From assembly GCA_016291085.1 (NCBI GenBank), contig JAEEVW010000008.1, positions 43,609 through 107,608 of the forward strand: 64,000 bases of DNA, given 5' to 3'. Below are positions 1-9,193 of this stretch, one piece after another; positions within the stretch are counted from its first letter, which is position 1, and the number at the start of each line of letters is the position of its first letter. The notes below the pieces were generated by a model. That model was not told the origin of the DNA. It did not search any database and saw only the letters and a list, made by a program, of their open reading frames with translations. The translations under genes were made by a program, and so were the position numbers. This DNA is from Prevotella sp. (GTDB taxonomy: Bacteria; Bacteroidota; Bacteroidia; Bacteroidales; Bacteroidaceae).

Positions 1-1751
1 TTCTTTCCCTTCGCATTGGCCTTGGTGTCCTTGCCGCCATCCTTCTCAGCTTTCTTGGTGTCCTTTTGCGCTTCGTCATAAAGTGCTTTCTCCTCCTTGC
101 TCATGCGGAAACGCTCGTAGGCGTCGAGGTCGAAGAACATGATGTAGACGTCCTCTTCAGCGCCCCAACTGCCGTGACTGCGATAGCCCGCACGGTCGCT
201 GGAATAGATGATAGCCTTGCCGTCGAGTGCCCATTTGGCATTGGTGTCACTATAGCCGCTGTTGGTTAGGTTGTGTACCTCGCCATTGCCCGAGGCATTG
301 ACCAGTGCCACGTCAGGACTGTGCCAGCCGCCATTGCCGATATAGCTGGCGATGAGCCAACGGCTGTCAGGACTCCACTCAAACCACAGGTCGCCGTCGC
401 TATAGCTGTATTGGTATTTGCCATCAAGCACGGTGCGAACGGCCTTGGTGTCGAGGTTCATCACACGCAGGTCGCCACGATCCTCGAAGAAGGCAATCTC
501 CTTGCCGTCGGGGCTGAACTGCGGTTGCTGTGAGGTCAGGTTGGTTGTCGTCAGGCGCTCCTCCTCAACGTCACTGGCGTAAGTAAACAACTTTTCGCCC
601 TTGTTCTTGATGGTGGCGCGATAGATCTGCCATACACCGTCACGTTCAGCGGCGTACACCAGACTGCGTCCGTCGGGCGAGAAGCTGACATTGCGCTCCT
701 GCTGGGGCGTATTGGTAATCTGGCGGGTGGTCTTATACTCGACGCTGGTCACATAGACGTCGCCATGCATGATGAAAGCCACCTCTTTGCCTTCGGGCGA
801 GAGACTGATTTCGGTGGCACCAGATGTGTTGATGCTGCGTACGAGATCCTGGTCATTGCTGTCGGCAACGATATTGATCTTCACTTTCTGCTCCTGTCCG
901 TTGCGGTTGGTATAGATTTCTCCGTCGTAAGCATAGCAGAGAGTACCATCGGTGGATGCTGTCAAGAAGCGCACGGGGTTCTTCTCGTGGCGCGTCACCT
1001 GCTGCTCGTTGCTTCCGTCCAGCTGGCGCTTCCATACGTTGAAGGTGCCGTCGCGCTCGGTCAGATAGTAGAACGACTGCCCGTCGGGTGCCCAGACGGG
1101 TGAACGGTCTTCACCACGGAACGATGTCAGACGTGTGAACTGCTCGCCGCTCTTCAGCCAGATGTCGCGAGTGATGGCACTCTGGTGGTGCTTGCGGAAG
1201 GGGTCTTCATAGCCCTTGCAGTCGTGGTAGAGCATATCGCCATTGGCGCGGATGCTGATGTCCTCCATCGTAATGATAGAGAACAGACGGGGCCGTCCGC
1301 CCTTCGTGCTAACCTCATAGACCTGTGGAAACGTGCTTTCAGGCAACAGACTGGTTTGTGCCGTGGCCATCAGCGACGTGCTGTACAACACGTGGTCGTT
1401 ATCGAGGAAGGCGATAGGGCGTTCGTTGTTGCTATGGGTGGTCAGTCGTTTCGGATTACCTCCTTGACGTGCGATGAGCCATACGTCGAGACTACCTTCG
1501 CGGCTGGAGGCGAAAGCGATGTGCTGTCCGTCGGGACTCCATACGGGATAGGCATCATAGGCTGCATTGGTGGTCAACTGACGAGCCTGCCCGCCAGTGA
1601 CGGGAATCGTAAACAGGTCTCCTTTATAGGAAAAAGCAATCGTTTTTCCGTCTGGCGATATGGCAGGGAAACGCAGCCACAGGGGATTTTCCTGTGCAGC
1701 GCCAAACATGGTAACCACCAACAGCATGGCGGTCAAGAATAGTTTTTTCAT
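1..1751 (-). CDS. Tricorn-like protease, N-terminal part (cut by window edge)
   Basis: I translated this by eye; it runs off the left edge without a stop, so about 583 residues are visible. It starts at the ATG at 1751 with a signal peptide (MKKLFLTAMLLVVTMFGAAQ). The rest is a run of WD40/PD40 beta-propeller blades with repeated SPDG, SPEG and APDG motifs (ISPDGKTIAFSY, WSPDGQHIAF, FSPDGRSLVYA, WSPDSRWLIA). This is the arrangement of the first propellers of Bacteroidetes tricorn homologues, whose PDZ and S41 serine-peptidase domains would lie left of position 1. The end of the visible part is Lys/Asp/Glu-rich. The pectinesterase gene ends 9 bp upstream on the same strand, so the two are probably co-transcribed. 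A TolB-like or S9 propeller protein is the alternative, since the catalytic part is not visible. Confidence 0.8.
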   Translation of the reverse strand, partial: MKKLFLTAMLLVVTMFGAAQENPLWLRFPAISPDGKTIAFSYKGDLFTIPVTGGQARQLTTNAAYDAYPVWSPDGQHIAFASSREGSLDVWLIARQGGNPKRLTTHSNNERPIAFLDNDHVLYSTSLMATAQTSLLPESTFPQVYEVSTKGGRPRLFSIITMEDISIRANGDMLYHDCKGYEDPFRKHHQSAITRDIWLKSGEQFTRLTSFRGEDRSPVWAPDGQSFYYLTERDGTFNVWKRQLDGSNEQQVTRHEKNPVRFLTASTDGTLCYAYDGEIYTNRNGQEQKVKINIVADSNDQDLVRSINTSGATEISLSPEGKEVAFIMHGDVYVTSVEYKTTRQITNTPQQERNVSFSPDGRSLVYAAERDGVWQIYRATIKNKGEKLFTYASDVEEERLTTTNLTSQQPQFSPDGKEIAFFEDRGDLRVMNLDTKAVRTVLDGKYQYSYSDGDLWFEWSPDSRWLIASYIGNGGWHSPDVALVNASGNGEVHNLTNSGYSDTNAKWALDGKAIIYSSDRAGYRSHGSWGAEEDVYIMFFDLDAYERFRMSKEEKALYDEAQKDTKKAEKDGGKDTKANAKGK

Positions 1752-1760
1752 AAGTTATAA

Positions 1761-2756
1761 TTATAAATCAGGATTCCAATTGTCGTTGATGCTGAATACG
1801 CGCTCCATCGTAATCTGCTGGGCTTCCTTCTTGGTGAGCTGTCGGCTCCACGCCACACGCTGGTCGGTGGCAGCACCCTCACCGCGGTTGTTGTACTCCA
1901 TGTAGCGGGCCGTCTTCACAGCCTCAGGACGCCACTGGTGCCAGCCTTCAGGACGAATCTGACGGGGCAGGTCGCAGTTCATGAACAGCGTATATCCGTA
2001 GTCGCGCCAAGGACGTCCGAGATAGACCTTGCTGACGTTCTGGTCGCAGGTGATGGTGCAATTGTTGAAGATGTATCCGTAGGGCGATTCCTTGGGCGTC
2101 GATGCTGCCGTGATGTATGAGTCGGCCTTGCAGAATATCTGACAGCCCTCGAACCACGCCGTCGAAGGACCGAAGATGAAGTCGGTGGTTCCTTCGATAT
2201 AGCAGTTCTGGAATAGCAGGCGCGTCTGGGCATTACCTGTATAGATGGTGTCTTGATGTCCCAGGAAACGGCAGTTGATGAACGTCAGTCTGTCACCCTC
2301 GGTATGCAGTGCCACGGCCTGTCCCAGTCGGGCGGAGTTGTTCTCGATGGTGATGTTCTTCAGCGTAATCTTGCTGCCCTGAATCTTCAGGGTAAAGGTG
2401 CGGAAGGTGCCAATTTTCTGGACAGGACCTTCAGCGGTCAGTGGAGTGATGTCGGCCTTGATGTTCGCGTGGTCGTCCCAGGTAATGACGGTCTGGTCGC
2501 GATCCTCTCCGCAAATCTCGATATTGGTGAGCCATTGGGGAATGACGAGCTTTTCTTTGTAGGTGCCTTTCTTGACGTAGATGACCTTATGGTATTCCAT
2601 GAAGGCGCGGCACACCTCTATGGCCTCACCGATGTTGCGGAACTCTCCCGTGCCGTCGCGGCTTACCACAAGGGTGTCAGGATTGTCGTAATTCTTTTGG
2701 GCCTGTGCCGTCAGCAGGGCACTCATGGCCACAATGATTGTCAGTAGTCGTTTCAT
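1761..2756 (-). CDS. Secreted pectinesterase (CE8)
   Basis: The 331-residue protein has a signal peptide (MKRLLTIIVAMSALLTAQAQ) and is otherwise one CE8 right-handed beta-helix. The family motifs are all present and in order: GHQDTIY (Gln and first catalytic Asp), GTTDFIFG (second catalytic Asp) and LGRPWRDYG (substrate-binding Arg and Trp). It removes methyl esters from homogalacturonan, opening it to polygalacturonases and lyases. The length matches bacterial single-domain members. It lies 52 bp after rel, across a junction of short repeats, and 9 bp before the tricorn-like gene. A GH28 fusion and a GH5 enzyme elsewhere in the window fit a pectin and plant-cell-wall diet. Confidence 0.93.
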   Translation of the reverse strand: MKRLLTIIVAMSALLTAQAQKNYDNPDTLVVSRDGTGEFRNIGEAIEVCRAFMEYHKVIYVKKGTYKEKLVIPQWLTNIEICGEDRDQTVITWDDHANIKADITPLTAEGPVQKIGTFRTFTLKIQGSKITLKNITIENNSARLGQAVALHTEGDRLTFINCRFLGHQDTIYTGNAQTRLLFQNCYIEGTTDFIFGPSTAWFEGCQIFCKADSYITAASTPKESPYGYIFNNCTITCDQNVSKVYLGRPWRDYGYTLFMNCDLPRQIRPEGWHQWRPEAVKTARYMEYNNRGEGAATDQRVAWSRQLTKKEAQQITMERVFSINDNWNPDL

Positions 2757-2808
2757 TTCGTTTGTTTTTGTTGATGTCGTTATACCGTTATTCCGTAATT
2801 CCGAAAAA

Positions 2809-5070
2809 TTACATAATCTGTGTGATCTCCTGAATACCCTCTATCTTCTTCAGCTCGTCCATAATGGTCTTGACGTCGCTGCGGTCGTGGACGCGCAGTT
2901 CAATGCTACCGTCGAACACGCCGTCCTCTGCACTGATGGTGAGCTTATGGATGTTGACGTTCATCTGCGAGGTGATGACACGTGAGACATCCACCAGGAT
3001 ACCCATGCGGTCGATACCCTGAATACGGACGGTGGCATCGAAGAATATCTTTCTGTGCATGTCCCATTTGGCGTCGAGGATATGATTGCCGAAGCCGCTC
3101 TTCAGCTTGTCTGCCACAGGACAGGCACGCTTATGAATCTCTATCTGGTGCTTGTTGTCGATGTATCCAAGGATGTCGTCACCAGGAATAGGATGACAGC
3201 AGTGCTTGAACTTGTATTGTCCGATGGTCTCCTCGCTGATGTAGATGGGCTTCTTGCGATTGAACTTCTCAGGTACGACGAACAGTTCCTGTTGTTCAGC
3301 TCCTCCCTGTTTCTTGGACTTGGTACGTCCCAGGAAGGGCACCAGCTTGCGCCAGCCGGCCTTGCCCACCTTGCCTTGCAGCTCGTCAAGGTCTTTTTCG
3401 CCCAACAGGATGGTCTTCTCGCCCAATGCCTGGAAGAACTTTTCGCGATTGCTCACTTCGTGGAAACTGGCCAGTTGGTCGACGACTTCCATCGTATGCT
3501 CTATCTGGTTCTTCTGCAGGAATTCCTTCAGGATGTCGTCACCTTTCTTCTGTGTTTCACGGCTGTTACGGCGCAGTACGGCCTGTATCTTACCCTTGGC
3601 CTTGGCTGTCGACACGAAATTAATCCATGCTGGTTGCACGTGCTGCGACTTCGAGGTCAGGATTTCCACCTGGTCGCCGCTCTCCAGCTTATGGCTCAGC
3701 GGTACCAGTTTGTGGTTTACCTTGGCTCCGATACAATGTGAGCCGAGGAAAGTATGGATGGAGAAGGCAAAGTCGAGAGCCGTACTGCCTGTCGGCATGG
3801 TCCTGATTTCTCCTTTAGGGGTAAATACGAAGATTTCCGAAGCAAAGAGGTTCAGTTTGATGGCATCCAGGAAGTCCATGGCATCGGGCTGGGGGTCGTC
3901 CAGAATCTCCTTGATGGTGCGCAGCCAGTCGTTCAGCTCGTTCTCGTCCTCCGAGAATTCGGCCTGCTCGCCATCCTTGTATTTCCAGTGGGCGGCAAAA
4001 CCCTGTTCTGCGATTTCGTCCATACGGTCGGAGCGGATCTGCACCTCTATCCATCGTCCCTGCTTCGACATCAGCGTGACGTGCAGCGCCTGATAGCCGT
4101 TGGCTTTGGGGTGTGACAGCCAGTCGCGCAGACGGTCGGGATGACTCTTGTAGATTTTCGAGATGGCGACATAGATTTTAAAGCACTCATTGATTTCCTC
4201 CTCGCGTTTGTCGGGGGTAAAGATGATGCGTACGGCCAGGATGTCGTAGATTTCCTCGAACGTCACGTGCTTGTTCTGCATCTTCGTCCAGATGGAGTAG
4301 GGCGTCTTGACGCGTTCCTTTATCTTGTATTTGATGCCCATCTCCTTGAGTGACTCCTCGATGGGCGCAGTAAACTGGTCGAACAGCTCGTGGCGCGAGA
4401 ATTCAGTATTCTTCAGCTTGTCCTTGATATTGGCATACTCTTCCGGATGCTCGTATTGGAACGAGAGGTTCTCCAGTTCCGACTTAACCTTATTGAGTCC
4501 CAGACGGTTGGCCAACGGAGCGTAGATATAGAGCGTCTCTCCGGCAATCTTGTATTGCTTGTTGGCAGGCTGCGACTCCAGCGTGCGCATGTTGTGCAGG
4601 CGGTCGCAAATCTTGATGAGGATGACGCGGATGTCCTCGCTCATCGTCAACAGCAGCTTCTTGAAATTCTCGGCCTGTGCTGAGGCCTGCTCGCCAAAGA
4701 TGCCGCCAGAGATTTTGGTCAGTCCGTCAACAATCTGGGCAATCTTAGGCCCGAAGATATTAGCGAGGTCTTCAGTGGTGTAGTCGGTATCCTCTACCAC
4801 GTCGTGCAACAAGGCGGCACAGATACTGGTCGAACCCAGTCCGACCTCTTCGCAGGCTATCTGGGCTACGGCGATGGGGTGCATGATGTAGGGCTCGCCA
4901 CTCAGTCGCCTGACACCTTTGTGTGCCTGCTTGGCGAAGTTGAATGCCTTGGTGATGATATCCACCTTCTGTCTGTGGCGAGAGGCCGAATAGCTGTCCA
5001 GCAGTCGCTGGAACGCGTCATTCACCAGTTTCTCGTCAGCCGCTTCCTGAATCATCATGTCCTCGTCCAT
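2809..5070 (-). CDS. rel: Bifunctional (p)ppGpp synthetase/hydrolase Rel
   Basis: At 753 residues the protein has the full long-RSH layout. There is an HD hydrolase domain with an intact HDVVED motif (H89, D90, E93, D94), a RelA/SpoT synthetase domain around 240-370, a TGS domain (about 395-460, TPKGEIRTMPTGSTALDFAF), a Cys/His-containing conserved region (FKHCCHPIPGDDILGY) and a C-terminal ACT domain. The intact HD motif means it should both make and destroy (p)ppGpp, as expected for the single long RSH of Bacteroidetes. It follows the lytic transglycosylase gene by 3 bp and is the downstream member of the parA-parB-DUF5683-mltD-rel cluster. Confidence 0.96.
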   Translation of the reverse strand: MDEDMMIQEAADEKLVNDAFQRLLDSYSASRHRQKVDIITKAFNFAKQAHKGVRRLSGEPYIMHPIAVAQIACEEVGLGSTSICAALLHDVVEDTDYTTEDLANIFGPKIAQIVDGLTKISGGIFGEQASAQAENFKKLLLTMSEDIRVILIKICDRLHNMRTLESQPANKQYKIAGETLYIYAPLANRLGLNKVKSELENLSFQYEHPEEYANIKDKLKNTEFSRHELFDQFTAPIEESLKEMGIKYKIKERVKTPYSIWTKMQNKHVTFEEIYDILAVRIIFTPDKREEEINECFKIYVAISKIYKSHPDRLRDWLSHPKANGYQALHVTLMSKQGRWIEVQIRSDRMDEIAEQGFAAHWKYKDGEQAEFSEDENELNDWLRTIKEILDDPQPDAMDFLDAIKLNLFASEIFVFTPKGEIRTMPTGSTALDFAFSIHTFLGSHCIGAKVNHKLVPLSHKLESGDQVEILTSKSQHVQPAWINFVSTAKAKGKIQAVLRRNSRETQKKGDDILKEFLQKNQIEHTMEVVDQLASFHEVSNREKFFQALGEKTILLGEKDLDELQGKVGKAGWRKLVPFLGRTKSKKQGGAEQQELFVVPEKFNRKKPIYISEETIGQYKFKHCCHPIPGDDILGYIDNKHQIEIHKRACPVADKLKSGFGNHILDAKWDMHRKIFFDATVRIQGIDRMGILVDVSRVITSQMNVNIHKLTISAEDGVFDGSIELRVHDRSDVKTIMDELKKIEGIQEITQIM

Positions 5071-5073
5071 AGC

Positions 5074-6456
5074 TTATCTCCTTTTCTTTTTACTCGTTGA
5101 CTTACGCTTCTTGCTCGTTGTAGTGCGCTTCTTGGTTGTGGCGGCCTTCTTACGGGTTGTTGCCTTGGTGCGTTTGCCCTTAACCCTTACTGTACGCTTG
5201 CTGACGCGGCCCTTCTTGCCGCGTGCGTAACGCTTGCTCTTATGGTAATAGGTAGGCACGTCGTCCTTGACCTCTACCTCGGTACGCTTATTGAACAGCT
5301 CGTCGCTCTTGTAGTTGTAGACGGAGTCCTCCATGTCGATGAACTTGCCCACCTCGGTCTGTGGCAATCGCAGTGCATAGGGCTCAGTAGCTCCTGGTAT
5401 CACGTCGCGGCGATACATGGGGTTCAGCGAGCGCAGCAGGTCGATATTGATGCCAATAACCTCGGCCACCTGCTCCAAATGCAGGTTGCGTTTCACCATG
5501 ACGGTGTCTGTCTTGGCTGGCAGACGGGTCGACATGGGGCAGATATTGTGCTGCGAATAATAGGTCATGATATAGTTGGCAGCGATGAATGCCGGTACGT
5601 AGCCACGAGTCTCGCGAGGCAGGTAGGGATAGATGTGCCAGTAGTCCTTGATGACGGTCTCCACCCCCCCTCTGTCCCCCGAGGGGGAAGAAGCCTCCCC
5701 ACGGGGAGGTTTGGTGGGGGTTGTGGGGTTGGCGCGACGAATGGCCTTGTTGATATTCTCCGGACCGCAGTTGTAGGCAGCAATCACGAGGTTCCAGTCA
5801 CCGAATATCTTGTAGAGGTCCTTCAGATAGCGTGCTGCCGCATACGATGATTTCACGGGGTCGCGACGCTCGTCGACCAGCGAGTTCACCTGCAGACCGT
5901 ATTGCTTGCCCGTGCCAATCATAAACTGCCACAGTCCTGATGCTCCCACACGACTGACGGCTGTGGGGTTCAGTGCCGACTCGATGATGGGCAGGTATTT
6001 CAGTTCCAGGGGCAACTGGTACATCTCCAGAGCCTCTTCGAAGATGGGCATATAGAAGTTCGATGCTCCCAGCATATAGCTGATGCTGCGGCGCAGGCGT
6101 CCGCTATAGCGGTCGATGAATTTCTGCACCACATCGTTGTAGGCCATCTCCATGACGGTGGGAATGCGGCTCAGTCGCTCGATATACTCCTCCTTGGTGT
6201 AGGTGGGGTTCTCGTCGCGCATGTTGCAGTCGTTATTGTCTAAATAGGTCTTGGACATATAGAGATTCAACAGCGAGTCCAGGTCGTAGGTCATGGCCTC
6301 CGGAAACTCGATGATTTCCTCATTGCCTGTCTGGTCGGTTACCACAAGTTCGTCCTCGTCGTCGCCGACATCCTCATCGTCAACCTCTATCTGTGCCATT
6401 GCTCCCGTGGCCGACAGCATCATGGCGAGTATCATCAATAGTACTTTCTTATTCAT
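5074..6456 (-). CDS. mltD: MltD-like lytic transglycosylase with an in-frame repeat insert and a basic tail
   Basis: The 460-residue protein has a signal peptide (ending AMAQ), an acidic N-terminal stretch and an SLT domain at about 130-300. The SLT motifs are ESALNPTAVSRVGASGLWQFM with the catalytic Glu, and YAAARYLKDLY followed by AAYNCGP. A LysM-like segment follows (LHLEQVAEVIGINIDLLRSLNP). It should cleave peptidoglycan glycan strands in the periplasm. Two features are odd. About 23 Pro/Gly/Ser-rich residues (TKPPRGEASSPSGD) sit between NKAIRR and the conserved YWHIYPYLPRETRGYVPAF, and are encoded by a palindromic repeat also found in surE and lpxB. The last roughly 50 residues are almost all Lys, Arg, Thr and Ser. 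It sits between DUF5683 and rel. Confidence 0.9.
   Translation of the reverse strand: MNKKVLLMILAMMLSATGAMAQIEVDDEDVGDDEDELVVTDQTGNEEIIEFPEAMTYDLDSLLNLYMSKTYLDNNDCNMRDENPTYTKEEYIERLSRIPTVMEMAYNDVVQKFIDRYSGRLRRSISYMLGASNFYMPIFEEALEMYQLPLELKYLPIIESALNPTAVSRVGASGLWQFMIGTGKQYGLQVNSLVDERRDPVKSSYAAARYLKDLYKIFGDWNLVIAAYNCGPENINKAIRRANPTTPTKPPRGEASSPSGDRGGVETVIKDYWHIYPYLPRETRGYVPAFIAANYIMTYYSQHNICPMSTRLPAKTDTVMVKRNLHLEQVAEVIGINIDLLRSLNPMYRRDVIPGATEPYALRLPQTEVGKFIDMEDSVYNYKSDELFNKRTEVEVKDDVPTYYHKSKRYARGKKGRVSKRTVRVKGKRTKATTRKKAATTKKRTTTSKKRKSTSKKKRR
5662..5722 (-). repeat. GC-rich palindromic element inside mltD
   Basis: Read on the minus strand, this is a copy of the element seen at 33757-33823 and 34896-34963. 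It starts with CCCCCACCAAACCTCCC and ends with CCCCCTCGGGGGACAGAGG, with an internal palindrome (CCCCCTCGGGGG). It is in frame and in the same orientation relative to its host gene as the other two copies. Confidence 0.85.
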
Positions 6457-6505
6457 TCTTACTTCGTTAACTTCTTTAACTTCTCTAACTTCGTTAACTC
6501 CTCAA
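6457..6505. repeat. Degenerate TTAACTTC tandem repeat
   Basis: About five imperfect copies of an 8-12 base unit (CTTCGTTAA / CTTCTTTAA) fill the junction between DUF5683 and mltD and touch the last codons of DUF5683. The same unit recurs at 55318-55408, in the surE tail and in the dacB tail. Confidence 0.75.
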
Positions 6506-7275
6506 AAATTCAACGTACAACTCAATCCCAGCGATTGTGCATCCAGCCAATTGCCGCCCGAATGGTTGGGCAGCACGGTGGGCTCCACCTTCAGGCTCAG
6601 GTCGCGCGAGATGTCAAACTGCGACAGCTCTGCGTCCACATAGGCATCGATCACCGAGATGGCATAGACGCCCAGCATGACAAAGAAACTCAGGTCGCGC
6701 CAACGGCGGTACTTGTCCTTACGGTTCTTGAAAATCGTCTTGTATCGCTCTTCGTTTTGTGGCGTAATCTGCTTGCCCAGATGCAGGAATTTGTTATAGC
6801 TGGCCGTTCCGGGGTCGTCGTCCATAATGTCGAGATAGGCCTGCGAATAGTCCTTATACATCATGTTGTTCCACGTCAGCGCATAGATGCAGCCCATGAA
6901 ACCACCGTAGATGATGGGCAGTTTCCAGTATTTGCGGTTGTATATCTGTCCTGCCCCTGGTATCACCATTGCCAGCCATAGTGCACGCTGCGGGTCTGGC
7001 TTCCAGGTGTTCCAGTCGCGCTTGACACGTTCTTTGCGTTGTTTCTTGACAACAATGGACGACAGCGTGTCTTTGACCAGTTTTTCCGCATCGGCCATTG
7101 CCAGCGAGTCGAGGGGTGCCAACAGTCGCCCGATGCTGTCACCCGTCTCAATGACGGTCAGCTTCTCCTGCTGGGCATAGCCGTTCAGGCCTGCCATCAT
7201 CAGCACCACCGTCAATATCCACTTGCCTATGAAACGTTTACTTTTCACTAAATAGCGCGGTAGCAAATTAATCAC
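6502..7275 (-). CDS. DUF5683 family protein
   Basis: This 257-residue protein has an N-terminal hydrophobic segment (WILTVVLMMAGLNGYAQQ, a signal peptide with a positive lead). It then has a DUF5683-type core: WKPDPQRALWLAMVIPGAGQIYNRKYWKLPIIYGG, then further hydrophobic helices (WRDLSFFVMLGVYAISVIDAYVDAEL). The pattern suggests an envelope protein with two or three membrane segments. Its function is not established. It lies between parB and mltD, the usual place for this family in Bacteroidales. The first residues (MINLLPRYLVKSK) overlap a short CACTTTTCACTATT repeat, so translation may begin a little further in. Confidence 0.8.
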   Translation of the reverse strand: MINLLPRYLVKSKRFIGKWILTVVLMMAGLNGYAQQEKLTVIETGDSIGRLLAPLDSLAMADAEKLVKDTLSSIVVKKQRKERVKRDWNTWKPDPQRALWLAMVIPGAGQIYNRKYWKLPIIYGGFMGCIYALTWNNMMYKDYSQAYLDIMDDDPGTASYNKFLHLGKQITPQNEERYKTIFKNRKDKYRRWRDLSFFVMLGVYAISVIDAYVDAELSQFDISRDLSLKVEPTVLPNHSGGNWLDAQSLGLSCTLNF

Positions 7276-7296
7276 TTTTCACTATTCACTTTTACC

Positions 7297-8220
7297 TTAA
7301 CTTCTCCCATCCAGCGCATTCATGATTCGTTCCAGCTGCTCTTCGTTGTCGAACTGCAGGGTAATCTTTCCTTTGCCTTTTGGCGAGTAGGTCATCTGCA
7401 CCTTGGTCTGGAAGAACTGCGACAGACGCTCCTTCAGGATATTGAATTCCTCAGGCAGTTTCGTGCTGGCGGCAATCTTTCCTTTGGCGGTCTTCACGTC
7501 GTTGCCACTCTTCAGACTCTGAATCAGCTCCTCCACCTTACGCACGGAGTACTGTTGCTGCTGCACCTCCTTGAAGAGCTTGATTTGCTGCGAGGGACTC
7601 TCGATGGCCAATAGCGCGCGGGCATGTCCCATTTCTATCTCGTGGTTCTTCAGCGCCATCTGCACCTGTGCGGGCAGTTTCAACAGACGCATATAGTTCG
7701 TCACGGCAGCACGGCTCTTGCCTACGCGCTCCGAGATTTTCGCCTGCGTCATGCCCGTGGTCTCGGCCAGATGCTGGTAGGCCAATGCAATCTCGATGGC
7801 GTTCAGGTCTTCGCGCTGGATGTTCTCCACAAGGGCCATCTCCATCGCGTTCTGGTCCTCTACCGTTACGATGTAGGCGGGAATGGTGGTCAGTCCGGCC
7901 AGCTGCGAGGCACGCCAGCGGCGCTCACCGGCAATAATCTGGTACTTGGCACCCTCCATCTTGCGCACGGTGATGGGCTGGATGATGCCCAACTCGCGAA
8001 TACTGGTGGCCAACTCCTGCAGGGCTTCCTCGTCAAACTCGCGGCGAGGTTGGTTGGGGTTGGGCTCAATCATACTGATTTCCACCTCGTTCAGATTCGA
8101 CGACCCCTCGGTGTGCACCTCGCTATGTGTATCAATCAGTGCGTCCAGTCCGCGTCCGGCATCGATGTCGTCCAGTCCGCGTCCCAACACGCTTCTGTCG
8201 TATTTCTTCTTTACAGCCAT
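7297..8220 (-). CDS. parB: Chromosome-partitioning protein ParB
   Basis: This 307-residue ParB has the family modules in order. The N-terminal CTPase/ParB-N domain contains PNPNQPRREFDEEAL and the GERRWRASQLAG motif (about 110-125). A central helix-turn-helix follows (TQAKISERVGKSRAAVTNYMRLLKLP), and then a C-terminal dimerisation segment (KGKGKITLQFDNEEQLERIMNAL). It would bind parS sites near the origin and act with ParA. The gene follows parA, with about 125 bp of short repeats between them. I found no parS-like 16-mer by eye. Confidence 0.95.
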   Translation of the reverse strand: MAVKKKYDRSVLGRGLDDIDAGRGLDALIDTHSEVHTEGSSNLNEVEISMIEPNPNQPRREFDEEALQELATSIRELGIIQPITVRKMEGAKYQIIAGERRWRASQLAGLTTIPAYIVTVEDQNAMEMALVENIQREDLNAIEIALAYQHLAETTGMTQAKISERVGKSRAAVTNYMRLLKLPAQVQMALKNHEIEMGHARALLAIESPSQQIKLFKEVQQQQYSVRKVEELIQSLKSGNDVKTAKGKIAASTKLPEEFNILKERLSQFFQTKVQMTYSPKGKGKITLQFDNEEQLERIMNALDGRS

Positions 8221-8224
8221 TCTT

Positions 8225-8345
8225 AAAAATTATGAATTATGAATGTTGAATGTTGAATGATTCTCGCTTCGCTGCGATGTTGAATGTGGAATTCTTAATT
8301 CTTCATTGATAATCGGCAACGCCGACCATTCCTCATTCCACATTC
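8225..8345. repeat. ATTCAACATTC tandem-repeat element with mini-hairpins
   Basis: The parA-parB junction consists of short degenerate units (GAATGTTGAATGTTGAATG; CATTCCTCATTCCACATT). They surround two small hairpins, TCGC..GCGA near 8263 and TCGGCaacGCCGA near 8311. The same units and hairpins, in inverted order, fill 60050-60176. Confidence 0.8.
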
Positions 8346-8346
8346 C

Positions 8347-9117
8347 TCATTCCACATTGTTTTTACTAATCAATTCCTTCGCCAGTGCCAGATGGTTCTT
8401 GGCACCTGCCGACTCTGCGTCGTACAGAATGACGGGCAGTCCGTGCGACGGACTCTCCGACAGCTTCACGTTACGCTGGATGACAGTCTTGAACACCAGT
8501 TCCTGGAAGTGGCGCTTCACCTCGTCGTATATCTGGTTGGCCAGACGCAGGCGCGAGTCGTACATCGTCAGCAGGAATCCTTCGATCTCCAGTTTCGGAT
8601 TCAGACGCTTCTTCACAATCTTGATGGTGCTCAGTAGTTTTGTGATACCCTCCAGTGCAAAATATTCGCACTGCACGGGAATCATGATCGAGTTGGCTGC
8701 TGTCAGCGCATTCACCGTGATGAGGCCTAACGACGGTGAACAGTCAATCAGGATGTAGTCGTAGTCCTTCACGATAGGCTGCAACATGTTGCTGATCACC
8801 TTCTCGCGGTCCGGCATGCCGAGCATCTCAATCTCTGCACCCACCAGGTCGATGTGGCTGGGGATGACGTCCAGCCGTTCAATATCCGTTGTATAGATGG
8901 CGTCGCGAACGTCAGTCTTGTTGATAATGCACTCATAGAGCGAACACTCAACCTCCTGAATGTTAACGCCCAGACCACTCGAGGCATTGGCCTGCGGGTC
9001 GGCGTCAATCACGAGCACGTTCTTCTCCAAAGTGGCTAATGAAGCTGCCAGATTGATGGTTGTGGTCGTTTTGCCCACACCACCCTTTTGGTTTGCTAAT
9101 GCAATAATCTTTCCCAT
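8347..9117 (-). CDS. parA: Chromosome-partitioning ATPase ParA
   Basis: This 256-residue ParA/Soj ATPase starts directly with the deviant Walker A motif (ANQKGGVGKTTTTINLA). It has the A' motif (VLVIDADPQANASSGLG) and Walker B (YDYILIDCSPSLGLITVNAL). There is no N-terminal helix-turn-helix, so it is of the chromosomal Soj type. It would move ParB-parS complexes over the nucleoid. It is the first gene of the parA-parB-DUF5683-mltD-rel cluster; its promoter is the composite element at 9148-9192. Confidence 0.96.
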   Translation of the reverse strand: MGKIIALANQKGGVGKTTTTINLAASLATLEKNVLVIDADPQANASSGLGVNIQEVECSLYECIINKTDVRDAIYTTDIERLDVIPSHIDLVGAEIEMLGMPDREKVISNMLQPIVKDYDYILIDCSPSLGLITVNALTAANSIMIPVQCEYFALEGITKLLSTIKIVKKRLNPKLEIEGFLLTMYDSRLRLANQIYDEVKRHFQELVFKTVIQRNVKLSESPSHGLPVILYDAESAGAKNHLALAKELISKNNVE

Positions 9118-9147
9118 AATCTATCTTGACTTATGTACATAATAGAC

Positions 9148-9192
9148 TGCAAAGGTACAAATAAAAAACGGACTGACCAAACCTCAATCCGT
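9148..9192 (-). promoter_or_regulatory. Composite terminator-promoter (copy 1, parA promoter)
   Basis: On the minus strand a hairpin (ACGGA-TTGA / TCAGTCCGT, one mismatch) is followed by a T tract and then TACCTTTGCA (9148-9157), a Bacteroidetes -7 box. The hairpin loop carries TTTG (9178-9181), which is the -33 box at 20 bp. It would end transcription of the surface operon (9498-17784) and start that of parA. Confidence 0.75.
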
Positions 9193-9193
9193 T

